A stretch of 64,000 nucleotides of DNA from an uncultured Lachnoclostridium sp. (GTDB taxonomy: Bacteria; Bacillota; Clostridia; Lachnospirales; Lachnospiraceae): contig CALWLW010000009.1 of the NCBI GenBank assembly GCA_944381625.1, positions 62,001 to 126,000 on the forward strand, read 5' to 3'. Shown one piece after another: positions 16,306 to 24,475 of the stretch. Each line of letters begins with the position of its first letter. Position 1 is the stretch's first letter. Below the pieces are notes generated by a model, which saw only the letters and a list, made by a program, of their open reading frames with translations, searched no databases and had not been told where the DNA came from. Made by a program: the position numbers and the translations under genes.

Positions 16306-17499
16306 TTACGCTTCAATATGATGCTTATCTGCATAGCCGGTCAGGATCAGCGTCAGCGCACCGTCGCCGGTTACGTTGCAGGCAGTTCCAAAGCTGTCCT
16401 GCAGGGCGAAGATGGTGAGCATCAGGGCGGTGCCTGTGGCGTCAAACAGCAGGACGCCGGTGATCAGGCCAAGGGAGGCCATCACAGTACCGCCGGGAAC
16501 GCCCGGAGCTCCGATGGCGAAGACGCCCAGCAGCAGGCAGAAGAGAACCATCGTCCCGATGGACGGGATACTGCCGTAGAGGATCTGGGACACGGTCATG
16601 ACGAAGAACACTTCCGTGAGCACGGAGCCGCACAGATGGATGTTGGCGAACAGCGGAATACCGAAGTTGACCATATCCTCTCTGAGCACGGTAGATTTCT
16701 TCGCGCATCTTAAAGCGACGGCCAGGGTCGCGGCGGAGGACATGGTACCTACCGCTGTGATGTAGGCGGGGCCGTAGTGTTTGACCACTTCCAGCGGATT
16801 CTTGCCGGAGTAGATGCCTGCCAGGAAGTACAGCAGCGTCATCCAGATGTAATGCCCGATCATGACGATGATGATCACTTTCAGGAATACGGGAAGCTGC
16901 TGGGTGATCGTTCCCTCATATGCCAGTCCGCAGAAGGTGCAGGCGATGAAGACGGGAAGGATCGGGATGATCACGCGGGTCACGACCTGAAGTATGATCT
17001 TCTGGAATTCATCCAGCAGTTCGGCCGTACGCGAGGAGTTGGTCCAGGTAACGCCCAGCCCGATGAGGATGGAAAATACCAGGGCGCTCATCACGCTCAT
17101 GATCGGGGAAATCTCCAGCTGGAAAACGGCTTCCGGAAGCGCCCGAAGTCCCTCTGCGGCGGAAACAATGGAGAGCCGGGGGATGAGCACGTACCCTGCG
17201 GACATGGAGAAAAGCGCAGCTCCAATGGAAGAAACATACGCGATCAGCAGGGCGACGCCCAGCATGCGGGACGCGCTTTTTCCCAGTGTGGTGATAGACG
17301 GCGCAATAAAGCCGATGACGATCAGCGGCACGCAGAAATTGATGATCTCGCCGAGGATCTGTTTCAGAGATACGATGACGTTCATAAAAGCTGCCGAGAC
17401 GGAAGCCTCCGGGTAACGCCCGAACAGCAGTCCCAGCAAAATGCCGATGATGACTCCCGCCAGGAGCCGGAACGGCAGGCTGTGAATAATTTTTTTCAT
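16306..17499 (-). CDS. Dicarboxylate/amino acid:cation symporter (DAACS/SDF family)
   Basis: A 397-residue membrane transporter of the SDF family (GltP/DctA/SstT group), which couples uptake of acidic amino acids, serine/threonine or C4-dicarboxylates to Na+ or H+. Eight hydrophobic helices and two hairpin segments are discernible. The serine-rich hairpin TAVGTMSSAATL and the C-terminal ALQDSFGTACNVTGDGA, containing an NxxGD-type motif, mark the substrate and ion site. Start at 17499 (MKKIIHSL) with GGAGGGAGAAAAAGAC; the longer frame has no ribosome site. Convergent with murA; substrate not predictable. Confidence 0.88.
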   Translation of the reverse strand: MKKIIHSLPFRLLAGVIIGILLGLLFGRYPEASVSAAFMNVIVSLKQILGEIINFCVPLIVIGFIAPSITTLGKSASRMLGVALLIAYVSSIGAALFSMSAGYVLIPRLSIVSAAEGLRALPEAVFQLEISPIMSVMSALVFSILIGLGVTWTNSSRTAELLDEFQKIILQVVTRVIIPILPVFIACTFCGLAYEGTITQQLPVFLKVIIIVMIGHYIWMTLLYFLAGIYSGKNPLEVVKHYGPAYITAVGTMSSAATLAVALRCAKKSTVLREDMVNFGIPLFANIHLCGSVLTEVFFVMTVSQILYGSIPSIGTMVLFCLLLGVFAIGAPGVPGGTVMASLGLITGVLLFDATGTALMLTIFALQDSFGTACNVTGDGALTLILTGYADKHHIEA

Positions 17500-17625
17500 G
17501 TCTTTTTCTCCCTCCAGGTAGATTTGGTCCGCACAGAGCCGGACACACGTTTCTATTAGTATATGATATTTTTCCCCTTCTGGCAATCCACTGAAATTAC
17601 CAGAGAAAAATTTTGGCAGTAATTC

Positions 17626-17667
17626 AAAAAAGGCCGCAGGCCCAGAGGAGGGTCGGCAGCCTTTTTT
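17626..17667. terminator. Terminator behind metK
   Basis: AAAAAAGGCCGC and GGCAGCCTTTTTT pair imperfectly, with A and T runs outside. It lies just downstream of metK on the minus strand. Confidence 0.75.
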
Positions 17668-17709
17668 GCGGGTGCGCCGGATGGCGCATACCCTGGATTA
17701 TATCCCTGA

Positions 17710-18900
17710 TTATTTTAAATATGCCCTGAGAGCATCTGCCTTGTCCGTTTTTTCCCACGGCAGATCCAGATCGGTGCGGCCAAAATGGCCGTAGGCTGCG
17801 GTCTGCTTGTAGATGGGGCGGCGCAGATCCAGCATCTTGATGATGCCGGCGGGTCTTAAGTCGAAGTTCTCGCGGACGATCTCCACCAGTTTGCTGTCAG
17901 AGAGTTTTCCGGTGCCGAAAGTGTCTACGCGGACAGAAGTAGGACGCGCCACGCCGATGGCGTAGGAGAGCTGGATCTCGCATTTGTCGGCCAGGCCTGC
18001 GGCTACGATATTCTTCGCCGCATAGCGGGCCGCGTAAGCTGCGGAACGGTCCACCTTCGTGCAGTCCTTTCCGGAAAATGCCCCGCCGCCGTGACGTGCG
18101 TAACCGCCGTAGGTGTCCACGATGATCTTGCGTCCGGTCAGACCGCTGTCCCCGTGGGGGCCGCCGATGACAAAACGGCCGGTGGGATTGATGAAGAACT
18201 TGGTGTCCGCATCCACCATGTCCGCGGGAAGGATCTCGTCGAATACATATTTTTTAATATCCGCATGGATCTGCTCCTGGGTCACATCCTCGCTGTGCTG
18301 GGTGGACAGTACGACCGCGTCCAGGCGGACCGGCTTGCCTTCTTCATTATATTCCACCGTCACCTGGGTCTTGCCGTCGGGACGGAGATAAGGAAGCGTT
18401 CCGTCCTTGCGGACCTCGGTCAGACGGCGTGCCAGCTTATGGGCCAGCGCGATGGCGTACGGCATCAGTTCCGGCGTCTCGTTGGTAGCGTACCCGAACA
18501 TCATACCCTGATCCCCGGCGCCGATGGCTTCGATCTCGCTGTCGTCCATGGTATGCTCTTTTGCTTCCAGCGCTTTGTCCACGCCCATGGCGATATCTGT
18601 GGACTGTTCGTCGATGGCGGTGATGACCGCGCAGTTGTCGGCGTCAAAGCCGTATTTTCCGCGTGTATAGCCGATCTCGCGGATCGTGTCGCGGACGATT
18701 TTCTGGATATCCACGTATGCTTTGGTGGTGATCTCACCCATGACAAGCACCAGGCCGGTGGTGGTGCTGGTCTCGCAGGCCACGCGGCTCATGGGATCCT
18801 GTTCCATAAGCGCGTCCAGGATGGCGTCGGAGATCTGGTCGCAGATCTTATCCGGATGGCCTTCGGTTACAGATTCAGACGTAAATAATAATTTTTCCAT
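17710..18900 (-). CDS. metK: S-adenosylmethionine synthetase MetK
   Basis: Makes S-adenosylmethionine from methionine and ATP. The 396-residue protein has all three repeats of the fold, with the [15 protein letters not shown] opening, the [12 protein letters not shown] loop and the [16 protein letters not shown] phosphate-binding signature. The start is the ATG at 18900 with AAAGGAGC seven bases upstream; an in-frame TTG directly before it is unlikely. It is preceded by a SAM-I riboswitch, so expression should fall when SAM is plentiful. Confidence 0.96.
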   Translation of the reverse strand: MEKLLFTSESVTEGHPDKICDQISDAILDALMEQDPMSRVACETSTTTGLVLVMGEITTKAYVDIQKIVRDTIREIGYTRGKYGFDADNCAVITAIDEQSTDIAMGVDKALEAKEHTMDDSEIEAIGAGDQGMMFGYATNETPELMPYAIALAHKLARRLTEVRKDGTLPYLRPDGKTQVTVEYNEEGKPVRLDAVVLSTQHSEDVTQEQIHADIKKYVFDEILPADMVDADTKFFINPTGRFVIGGPHGDSGLTGRKIIVDTYGGYARHGGGAFSGKDCTKVDRSAAYAARYAAKNIVAAGLADKCEIQLSYAIGVARPTSVRVDTFGTGKLSDSKLVEIVRENFDLRPAGIIKMLDLRRPIYKQTAAYGHFGRTDLDLPWEKTDKADALRAYLK

Positions 18901-18956
18901 CAAATGCTCCTTTCGTTCTGTTGCGGAAAAGTTCTCTCCGCAATGAAAATGTTACA

Positions 18957-19106
18957 TAAAAAAAGCCCGCATAAGCGGACCTGATAAAATCGTTTATCAA
19001 ATCCCTTATTGTTCGATTGCTCGCTCAGGTTAGCACCTTCCTGCAGGACAGGGGTTGCCGGGTTTCACAGATCCTATGTATCTCCACCACTCTGAATAAG
19101 AGAAAT
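18957..19106 (-). ncRNA. SAM-I (S-box) riboswitch controlling metK
   Basis: On the minus strand the aptamer (about 19104 to 19003) has P1 strands CTCTTATT and AATAAGGG and the invariant blocks GGTGGAG, GTGAAACCCGGCAACC and GGTGCTAACCTG. It is followed by an expression platform: a GGTCCGC/GCGGGC terminator hairpin at 18965-18980 with a run of T ending near 18957, about 57 bp before the metK start. This is the classic SAM-responsive terminator arrangement. Confidence 0.93.
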
Positions 19107-19203
19107 ATCTCTATGGACTTTTTTCACAATCATTAAGATACGACAGGCGTATGGAAAAGTCAATAGGCTTTACAAAAAGTTTATAAATAGAGAACACAAT
19201 GTA

Positions 19204-19212
19204 TGGTATAAT
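19204..19212 (+). promoter_or_regulatory. Extended -10 promoter before the sensor kinase operon
   Basis: TGGTATAAT is a perfect TGn-TATAAT extended -10; no good -35 box is at the matching distance. The predicted RNA starts just before the structured element at 19229. Confidence 0.6.
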
Positions 19213-19228
19213 ATTCGAGAAAGCATGA

Positions 19229-19428
19229 GCAGTGCGGCAGACGGTAGGAGCCGTCGCTTCATGCTCGCATGAAAGCGTCGGTTCCTGCTGGATGGCATAG
19301 GGCGAAGCCCGTGAGCGAGACGGAGCGAAGCGGAGTCGAGCGACGCACTGCGATGCGAAGTAAAGTGCGGAAGCGGGCAAAAGCGCAGATGCCATGCTCG
19401 CATGAGCAGAGTCGAGCGATGCACTGCG
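19229..19428 (+). repeat. Structured 123-bp element, copy 1, with partial duplication of its 3' end
   Basis: Bases 19229-19351 begin GCAGTGCG and end CGCACTGC (closing stem). They enclose a long imperfect hairpin (apex TTCATG-CTCG-CATGAA) and a conserved GC-rich block from 19297 containing GGGCGAAGCCC and GGAGCGAAGCGGAG. The second copy lies at 30994-31116 in reverse, has exactly the same length, conserved ends and 3' block, and a different but equally paired hairpin. Bases 19352-19428 repeat the closing end (GAGTCGAGCGATGCACTGCG). It sits between promoter and start codon of the kinase gene. Confidence 0.7.
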
Positions 19429-19447
19429 TACATGCAGGGAGGATATC

Positions 19448-20539
19448 ATGAATCTGAAGACAAAGCTGATTATTACATTCGGCGTGGTGATGGCGGTGCC
19501 TCTTTTCCTGATCTCCATTGTATTTATTGGATTTATCAGTATGCAGCCTGCGGAGGTAGCTACGCCCCAGACGAAGGAGTTCCTGGGAGAGATGCTGCTG
19601 TCGGTGCTGCTGATTATGGCTATGACCAGCGCTTTTCTGATTGTCTGGATTTATCGAAGTATTCTGAATCCTATTGAGACCATGAAAAAGGCCACCCGGA
19701 ATATCCGGGACGGCAACCTGGACTTTGAGATGGAGATCGAAGACAACGATGAGATTGGAGAACTGTGCGCGGATTTTGAAGAGATGCGGCTCAGGTTGAA
19801 GGAGTCCACAGAAGAGAGGATCGCCTTTGACAGCCAGAGTAAGGAGCTGATCAGCAATATTTCCCATGACCTGAAGACGCCCATCACGGCCATCAAAGGC
19901 TATGTGGAAGGGCTTCTGGACGGCGTGGCGGACACGCCGGAGAAGCAGGTGAAATATCTTCGTACCATTTACAATAAGGCGAACGATATGGACCGGCTGA
20001 TCAATGAGCTTACCTTTTATTCCAAGATCGATACCAACCGGATTCCATACACCTTTAATAAAATCAATGTGAAAGAGTATTTTGATGATTGTATCGAGGA
20101 CATCGGGCTGGAGCTGAGCCCCCAGAAGATCGGCCTTGCCTACAGCAACCAGGTGGCGGACGACGTGATGGTGATTGCGGACGCGGAGCAGATGAAGCGG
20201 GTCATCAACAATATTGTAAGCAATTCTGTAAAATATATGGATAAGCCGGAGAAATTTATCCACATCCGGGTCAAAGATGTGGGAGACTTTATCCAGGTGG
20301 AGATTGAGGACAATGGCAAGGGGATTCCCACCAAGGATCAGCCGTATATCTTCGACCGGTTTTTCCGTTCGGACGCGTCCCGGAACTCTTCCAAAGGAGG
20401 CAGCGGCATCGGGCTGTCCATCGTCCACAAGATTATGGAGGATCATGGGGGCAAGGTGTGGGTGACCAGCAAAGAAGGAATTGGCACGACCATGTATTTT
20501 GTGCTTAGAAAATATCAGGAGGTACCAGTCGGTGAGTAA
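19448..20539 (+). CDS. Sensor histidine kinase
   Basis: A 363-residue class I membrane kinase: helix at about residues 7-31, short outside loop (QPAEVATPQTKEF), helix at about 47-70, HAMP linker, HisKA with the phospho-acceptor in ISHDLKTPITAIKGY, and an HATPase_c domain with N box (NNIVSNSVKY), G1 (EDNGKGI), F box and G2 (GGSGIGLSI). The sensing loop is only about 15-20 residues, typical of intramembrane-sensing kinases that watch cell envelope stress. Translationally coupled to the regulator gene (8-nt overlap). The leader carries the structured element. Confidence 0.93.
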   Translation: MNLKTKLIITFGVVMAVPLFLISIVFIGFISMQPAEVATPQTKEFLGEMLLSVLLIMAMTSAFLIVWIYRSILNPIETMKKATRNIRDGNLDFEMEIEDNDEIGELCADFEEMRLRLKESTEERIAFDSQSKELISNISHDLKTPITAIKGYVEGLLDGVADTPEKQVKYLRTIYNKANDMDRLINELTFYSKIDTNRIPYTFNKINVKEYFDDCIEDIGLELSPQKIGLAYSNQVADDVMVIADAEQMKRVINNIVSNSVKYMDKPEKFIHIRVKDVGDFIQVEIEDNGKGIPTKDQPYIFDRFFRSDASRNSSKGGSGIGLSIVHKIMEDHGGKVWVTSKEGIGTTMYFVLRKYQEVPVGE

Positions 20540-21221
20540 AATATTGATTATTGAAGATGAAGAAGCCATCGCGGATCTGGAAAAGGATTATCTGGAACTG
20601 AGCGGGTTTGAAGTAGAGATCGAGGAGAGAGGAGACGCCGGGCTGACCAGGGCGCTGAAAGAAGAATTTGATCTGATCATCCTGGACCTGATGCTTCCTG
20701 GAGTGGACGGATTTGAGATCTGTAAAAAGATCCGGGAGGAAAAGGATATTCCGGTGATTATGGTGTCCGCCAAAAAGGATGACATCGACAAGATCCGGGG
20801 CCTGGGCCTGGGCGCCGACGACTATATGACGAAACCGTTCAGCCCCAGTGAGCTGGTGGCCCGCGTCAAAGCGCATCTGGCCCGCTTCGAACGTCTGGTG
20901 GGAAGCGGCGTTCCGGAGAATGAAGTGATAGAAATCAGAGGTATCAAGATCGACAAGACGGCCAGGAGAGTGTGGGTAAATGGAGAAGAGAAAGCATTTA
21001 CTTCCAAAGAATTTGACCTGCTCACATTCCTGGCGCAGAATCCGAACCATGTATTTACCAAGGAGGAGCTGTTCAGCAAGATCTGGGATATGGAGTCCAT
21101 CGGGGATATCGCCACGGTGACGGTGCATATAAAAAAGATCCGGGAAAAGATAGAATTTAATACTGCCAAGCCTCAGTATATTGAGACGATCTGGGGCGTG
21201 GGATACCGGTTTAAGGTATAA
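20532..21221 (+). CDS. OmpR/PhoB-family response regulator
   Basis: A 229-residue regulator: receiver domain with the acidic pocket (EDEE), phospho-acceptor Asp in IILDLMLPGVDG, the Thr/Ser switch in IMVSAKKD and the conserved Lys in YMTKPF, then a winged-helix DNA-binding domain (TSKEFDLLTFL..., VTVHIKKIREKIE, WGVGYRF). The GTG start at 20532 has AGGAGG nine bases upstream and overlaps the kinase stop; the longer frame from 20481 lies within the kinase gene. Partner of the upstream kinase; targets unknown. Confidence 0.93.
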   Translation: MSKILIIEDEEAIADLEKDYLELSGFEVEIEERGDAGLTRALKEEFDLIILDLMLPGVDGFEICKKIREEKDIPVIMVSAKKDDIDKIRGLGLGADDYMTKPFSPSELVARVKAHLARFERLVGSGVPENEVIEIRGIKIDKTARRVWVNGEEKAFTSKEFDLLTFLAQNPNHVFTKEELFSKIWDMESIGDIATVTVHIKKIREKIEFNTAKPQYIETIWGVGYRFKV

Positions 21222-21237
21222 TAGCCATAATGTAGAC

Positions 21238-21272
21238 AAAGAAGAGCTGCCCGCATCCGGACAGCCCTTCTT
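21238..21272. terminator. Bidirectional terminator
   Basis: GAAGAGCTG pairs with CAGCCCTTC between two convergent genes, with A-rich and T-rich flanks. Confidence 0.6.
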
Positions 21273-21277
21273 GCTTT

Positions 21278-21718
21278 TTACGATTTTTTCCCAAAATGAC
21301 GTTTGAAAAATCCCTGCTTTTTCTGGGGCTTTTCCAGACCGCCACGGGCGCTTTTGATGGCGGTGATGTAGATACCGCTGATTACGACCTTGACTTCCTT
21401 TTTTACCGGGATCAGATCGAATACCTTTTCGTCTGCGATCAGCGTCATGATCTTCGGACCAACTTTGGCTTTTACGACCGGTACTTTGGACCGGCGCAGA
21501 TACCAGGGCGTCTGTTCGATGACGACGGATGGAAGTCCGGACTCTTTGATCTTCATACGCTTCTTATCGATAATCAGCATACTGGCGGTCTGGGCCATGG
21601 CGTCCAGCTGGGCCTGGCTTTCCGTCTGCTTTTTCTGCAGCTTGCGCCCCAGAAAATACAGTACTGCCAGTACGATGACCAGAATTACAAGAATAACTAT
21701 CAGTACTTTCCAAACCAT
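21278..21718 (-). CDS. Single-pass membrane protein, unknown function
   Basis: A 146-residue protein: an N-terminal helix (VLIVILVILVIVLAVLYFLG), a coiled segment with Lys/Gln, then a beta-rich cytoplasmic domain (residues about 50-115: SMLIIDKKRMKIKESG..., VPVVKAKVGPKIMTLIADEK) and a basic C-terminus ending GKKS. The start at 21718 has AGGAGCACAT; the longer frame to 21838 lacks a ribosome site. This looks like a conserved clostridial hypothetical, without assigned role. Confidence 0.6.
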   Translation of the reverse strand: MVWKVLIVILVILVIVLAVLYFLGRKLQKKQTESQAQLDAMAQTASMLIIDKKRMKIKESGLPSVVIEQTPWYLRRSKVPVVKAKVGPKIMTLIADEKVFDLIPVKKEVKVVISGIYITAIKSARGGLEKPQKKQGFFKRHFGKKS

Positions 21719-21857
21719 ATGTGCTCCTGTATTCCTCCCTGCTTCGTTTTCTTGTCCCATTGTAGCATTGTTTGCCGTAAATTGCAAGGATAAGAGAGGT
21801 TGCCAAGGGCTCAGGGAGATGATATACTTTGTTACCATAACGGAGGAGAATATAACT

Positions 21858-22970
21858 ATGAAGAATAAGTACGCAGTATTATTGTGTGCAGTAGTCCTGG
21901 CGGCAGGGCTGACTGCATGCGGCGGCCAGACAGGCGAGAGCGGCCAGTCCGCGGGAGAAAATACACAGGGATCATCGGAAAGCGGCGGAGCCGCAGATTA
22001 TGACCCGGTGACGTATGAAGATCTGGCCAGCACGGTCGTATCTCTGGGGCCGTACAAGGGCCTGGAAGCGCAGCGTGTGGTGGAAGTGGTGACCGACGAG
22101 ACGGTTCAGAAGGAAATTAACGCGATCAAAAAGGAGTATTCCCAGCTGGTGACGGTGGATCGGCCCGCCCAGGAAGGGGACGTGGCCCTGATCAATTTTA
22201 CCGGCTATGTGGACGGAGAGACTTCGGAAGGCCTGCAGGGGACCGAATATTATCTGGAGCTGGGCAGCGGCGAGATGGTTCCCGGTTTTGAGGACCAGCT
22301 TATCGGCGCGTCCGCGGATGAGAGCCGTGAGGTGGAGATCACGTTTCCGGAAGATTATTATCCGGAGATGGCGGGGAAGGATGCGGTTTTCGACGTGTAT
22401 GTGGCCGAGGTGCAGGAATATGTGCTGGAAGACTGGGGAGACGCGTTCGTCCAGGAAAATCTGGGGTATGACAGTATCGAGGATATGGAAAGCTCCATAC
22501 GGTCGGAGCTGGAGCAGGGGGCAGAGGCTGACGCCGAGATGAACCTGCAGTATGCGCTGGTGGAAAAATTCCTGTCAGGATGCGAGTTTGAGATCCAGGA
22601 CAGCGACGTGGAGGCGTATATAGACGAGATGATGTCTGAATACGAGACTTATGCCACTATGTATGGTATGGAACTGAGCGAGTTCCTGGACCAGGCGCTG
22701 GGAATGAGTGCGGAACAGCTCAGGGAAAATTTCCGTGAGACCGCCAACTTTCGTGTACAGATGACGCTGGCTTTCCATCAGGTGGCGGAAGAAGAGGGAA
22801 TCACGGTGTCTGAAGAGGAGTACCAGGAACAGCTCCAGACTGTGGCGGATCAGTACGGTTATGAAAATCCGGCAGAAGTGGAAGCGGTCTACAACCGGGA
22901 TATGATGGAAGAGCAGATGATCCAGGACAAAGTGATCAGCCTGATTGTGGAAAACGCAGTGATTTCCTGA
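21858..22970 (+). CDS. Lipoprotein with FKBP-type prolyl isomerase and trigger-factor-like C-terminus
   Basis: A 370-residue secreted foldase. Lipoprotein signal peptide with lipobox LTAC (Cys21), then a Ser/Gly-rich linker. An FKBP-type domain follows at about residues 95-190 (GDVALINFTGYVDG, LELGSGEMVPGFEDQLIG, VEITFPEDYYPEMAGKDAVF), then a helical trigger-factor C-domain-like region. It should fold exported proteins outside the membrane. The ATG at 21858 has GGAGGAGAATATAACT; the long frame upstream is a shadow of the divergent gene. Monocistronic; fba follows with its own promoter. Confidence 0.87.
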   Translation: MKNKYAVLLCAVVLAAGLTACGGQTGESGQSAGENTQGSSESGGAADYDPVTYEDLASTVVSLGPYKGLEAQRVVEVVTDETVQKEINAIKKEYSQLVTVDRPAQEGDVALINFTGYVDGETSEGLQGTEYYLELGSGEMVPGFEDQLIGASADESREVEITFPEDYYPEMAGKDAVFDVYVAEVQEYVLEDWGDAFVQENLGYDSIEDMESSIRSELEQGAEADAEMNLQYALVEKFLSGCEFEIQDSDVEAYIDEMMSEYETYATMYGMELSEFLDQALGMSAEQLRENFRETANFRVQMTLAFHQVAEEEGITVSEEEYQEQLQTVADQYGYENPAEVEAVYNRDMMEEQMIQDKVISLIVENAVIS

Positions 22971-22978
22971 AAAATATC

Positions 22979-23007
22979 TTGTTGATTCCACGAAAATGTA
23001 GTAAGAT
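22979..23007 (+). promoter_or_regulatory. Sigma-A type promoter of fba
   Basis: TTGTTG, 17-bp spacer, TAAGAT, 50 bp before the fba start. Confidence 0.6.
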
Positions 23008-23057
23008 ACAGGTATGGGCACAGCGTGCCAAATATGGTGAAGAAAGGAAGATAAACA

Positions 23058-24026
23058 ATGGCGTTAGTTACAACCACAGAAATGTTTAAAAAGGCCTATG
23101 ACGGCGGATACGCAGTAGGCGCTTTTAACGTGAACAACATGGAGATCGTTCAGGGTATTACCGAGGCAGCCGGAGAGCTGAAGAGCCCGGTGATCCTTCA
23201 GGTTTCCAAAGGAGCGAGAGCTTACGCAAACCACACCTATCTTGTAAAATTAGTAGAGGCTGCAGTGATTGAGAATCCGGATATCCCGATTGCTCTGCAC
23301 CTGGATCATGGCGATAGCTTTGAAACCTGCAAATCCTGTATCGACGGCGGATTTACTTCCGTTATGATCGACGCTTCCTCCAAACCGTTCGAGGAGAACA
23401 TCGAGATCACCAAGAAAGTCGTTGAGTATGCGCATGCTCACGGCGTTGTAGTCGAGGCTGAGCTGGGAACCCTGGCTGGTATCGAGGACGAGGTAGTTGT
23501 AGAAGCAGGACAGGAGAGCTATACCCGTCCGGAAGAGGTAGAGGAGTTCGTAAGCAGGACAGGCTGTGACTCTCTTGCAATCGCAATCGGAACCTCCCAC
23601 GGCGCTTACAAGTTCACTCCGGATCAGTGCACCCGCAACGCGGACGGCATCCTGGTTCCGCCGCCACTGCGTTTCGACGTGCTGGAAGAGTGCATTAAGA
23701 GACTTCCGGGCTTCCCGATCGTTCTTCATGGATCTTCCTCCGTACCGCAGGACTTCGTAAAGATGGTAAACGAGTATGGCGGAAATATGCCGGATGCAGT
23801 TGGTATTCCGGAAGAGCAGCTTAGAAAAGCAGCTCAGCTTGCAGTCTGCAAGATCAACATCGACTCCGATATCCGTCTCGCTATGACCGGTACGATCAGA
23901 AAATATATGGCAGATCATCCGGATCATTTCGACCCGAGACAGTATCTGAAACCGGCTCGTCAGGCAGTGAAAGAGATGGTTGCTCACAAGATCGTGAACG
24001 TACTCGGATCCGACGGAAAAGCCTGA
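23058..24026 (+). CDS. fba: Class II fructose-1,6-bisphosphate aldolase
   Basis: Zinc-dependent glycolytic/gluconeogenic aldolase of 322 residues. Zinc ligands are seen in LHLDHGDS and in the VVEAELGTLAGIED and IAIGTSHGAYKF segments; the phosphate loop is VLHGSSSVPQ and NIDSDIRLA. Codon use is strongly biased, as expected for a highly expressed glycolytic gene. AGAAAGGAAGATAAACA precedes the ATG. Its stop abuts an antisense-RNA-like module whose hairpin probably serves as the fba terminator. Confidence 0.95.
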   Translation: MALVTTTEMFKKAYDGGYAVGAFNVNNMEIVQGITEAAGELKSPVILQVSKGARAYANHTYLVKLVEAAVIENPDIPIALHLDHGDSFETCKSCIDGGFTSVMIDASSKPFEENIEITKKVVEYAHAHGVVVEAELGTLAGIEDEVVVEAGQESYTRPEEVEEFVSRTGCDSLAIAIGTSHGAYKFTPDQCTRNADGILVPPPLRFDVLEECIKRLPGFPIVLHGSSSVPQDFVKMVNEYGGNMPDAVGIPEEQLRKAAQLAVCKINIDSDIRLAMTGTIRKYMADHPDHFDPRQYLKPARQAVKEMVAHKIVNVLGSDGKA

Positions 24027-24109
24027 GAAGCGGCCTGCCCTCGAATGAATTGAGTCAAACTTTTACAATCTGGCCGTCAACTATTCACAGTAGTTGGCGG
24101 CCATTTTTC
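24027..24109 (+). ncRNA. Antitoxin-RNA-like module 1, also the fba terminator
   Basis: Starts at the fba stop with GAAGCGGCCTGCCCTC and ends in a 13-bp hairpin (TGGCCGTCAACTA/TAGTTGGCGGCCA) plus TTTTT. It is a diverged tandem copy of 24172-24260. It has no obvious promoter of its own, so it is probably made as the fba 3' end. Confidence 0.5.
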
Positions 24110-24149
24110 TCCCCAAAAGGCTTGCGCCTTGCTGTGCGCTGTGCTATAT

Positions 24150-24262
24150 TGATAATAGAAAAGGGAAAGCCAGAGAAGCGGCCTACCCTCAGATGAGTTT
24201 TAGCTTGACGCTTTACAGCGCCAGCCGTCAACTATTTGCGGTAGTTGGCGGCTACTTTTTTC
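24150..24262 (+). ncRNA. Candidate antisense RNA of a type I toxin-antitoxin locus
   Basis: A GATAAT/TATATT-type -10 at about 24145-24156 precedes a stretch with GAAGCGGCCTACCCTC. It ends in a 12-bp hairpin (AGCCGTCAACTA/TAGTTGGCGGCT, 24223-24253) and a run of six T. The 3' part overlaps the end of the toxin gene read on the other strand, so the two RNAs are convergent and share the terminator, as in Fst/TxpA-type loci. Start site is inferred only. Confidence 0.5.
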
Positions 24263-24344
24263 CCTTGAAAATCTGATAGCACAGACTTATAAGGGCAACA
24301 ACAAATATACAGAACTGGAACAAATCCGGATATGTAATATTCAT
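24252..24344 (-). CDS. Putative holin-like type I toxin, 30 residues
   Basis: MNITYPDLFQFCIFVVALIS followed by LCYQIFKGKK: one membrane helix (residues 9-25) with a short basic tail, the layout of 'putative holin-like toxin'/TxpA-Fst peptides, which depolarise the membrane when overproduced. AAAGGAGGGCTTGCCA precedes the ATG. The leader (24345-24420) has two CCCTCC and two GGAGGG blocks, so the ribosome site can be sequestered. The stop codon lies in the shared terminator hairpin. Low-abundance peptides of this kind are usually missed in annotation. Confidence 0.65.
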   Translation of the reverse strand: MNITYPDLFQFCIFVVALISLCYQIFKGKK

Positions 24345-24475
24345 TGGCAAGCCCTCCTTTCCTCTTCAGTCTGGAGGGTCAGCCCCTCCGAAAACAGGAG
24401 GGTAAGCCGCCTTGGCTCTCTGGTTTTCCCATATGGAAAGTATAACATATCTTTCAGTGGAGGACAATGATACTT

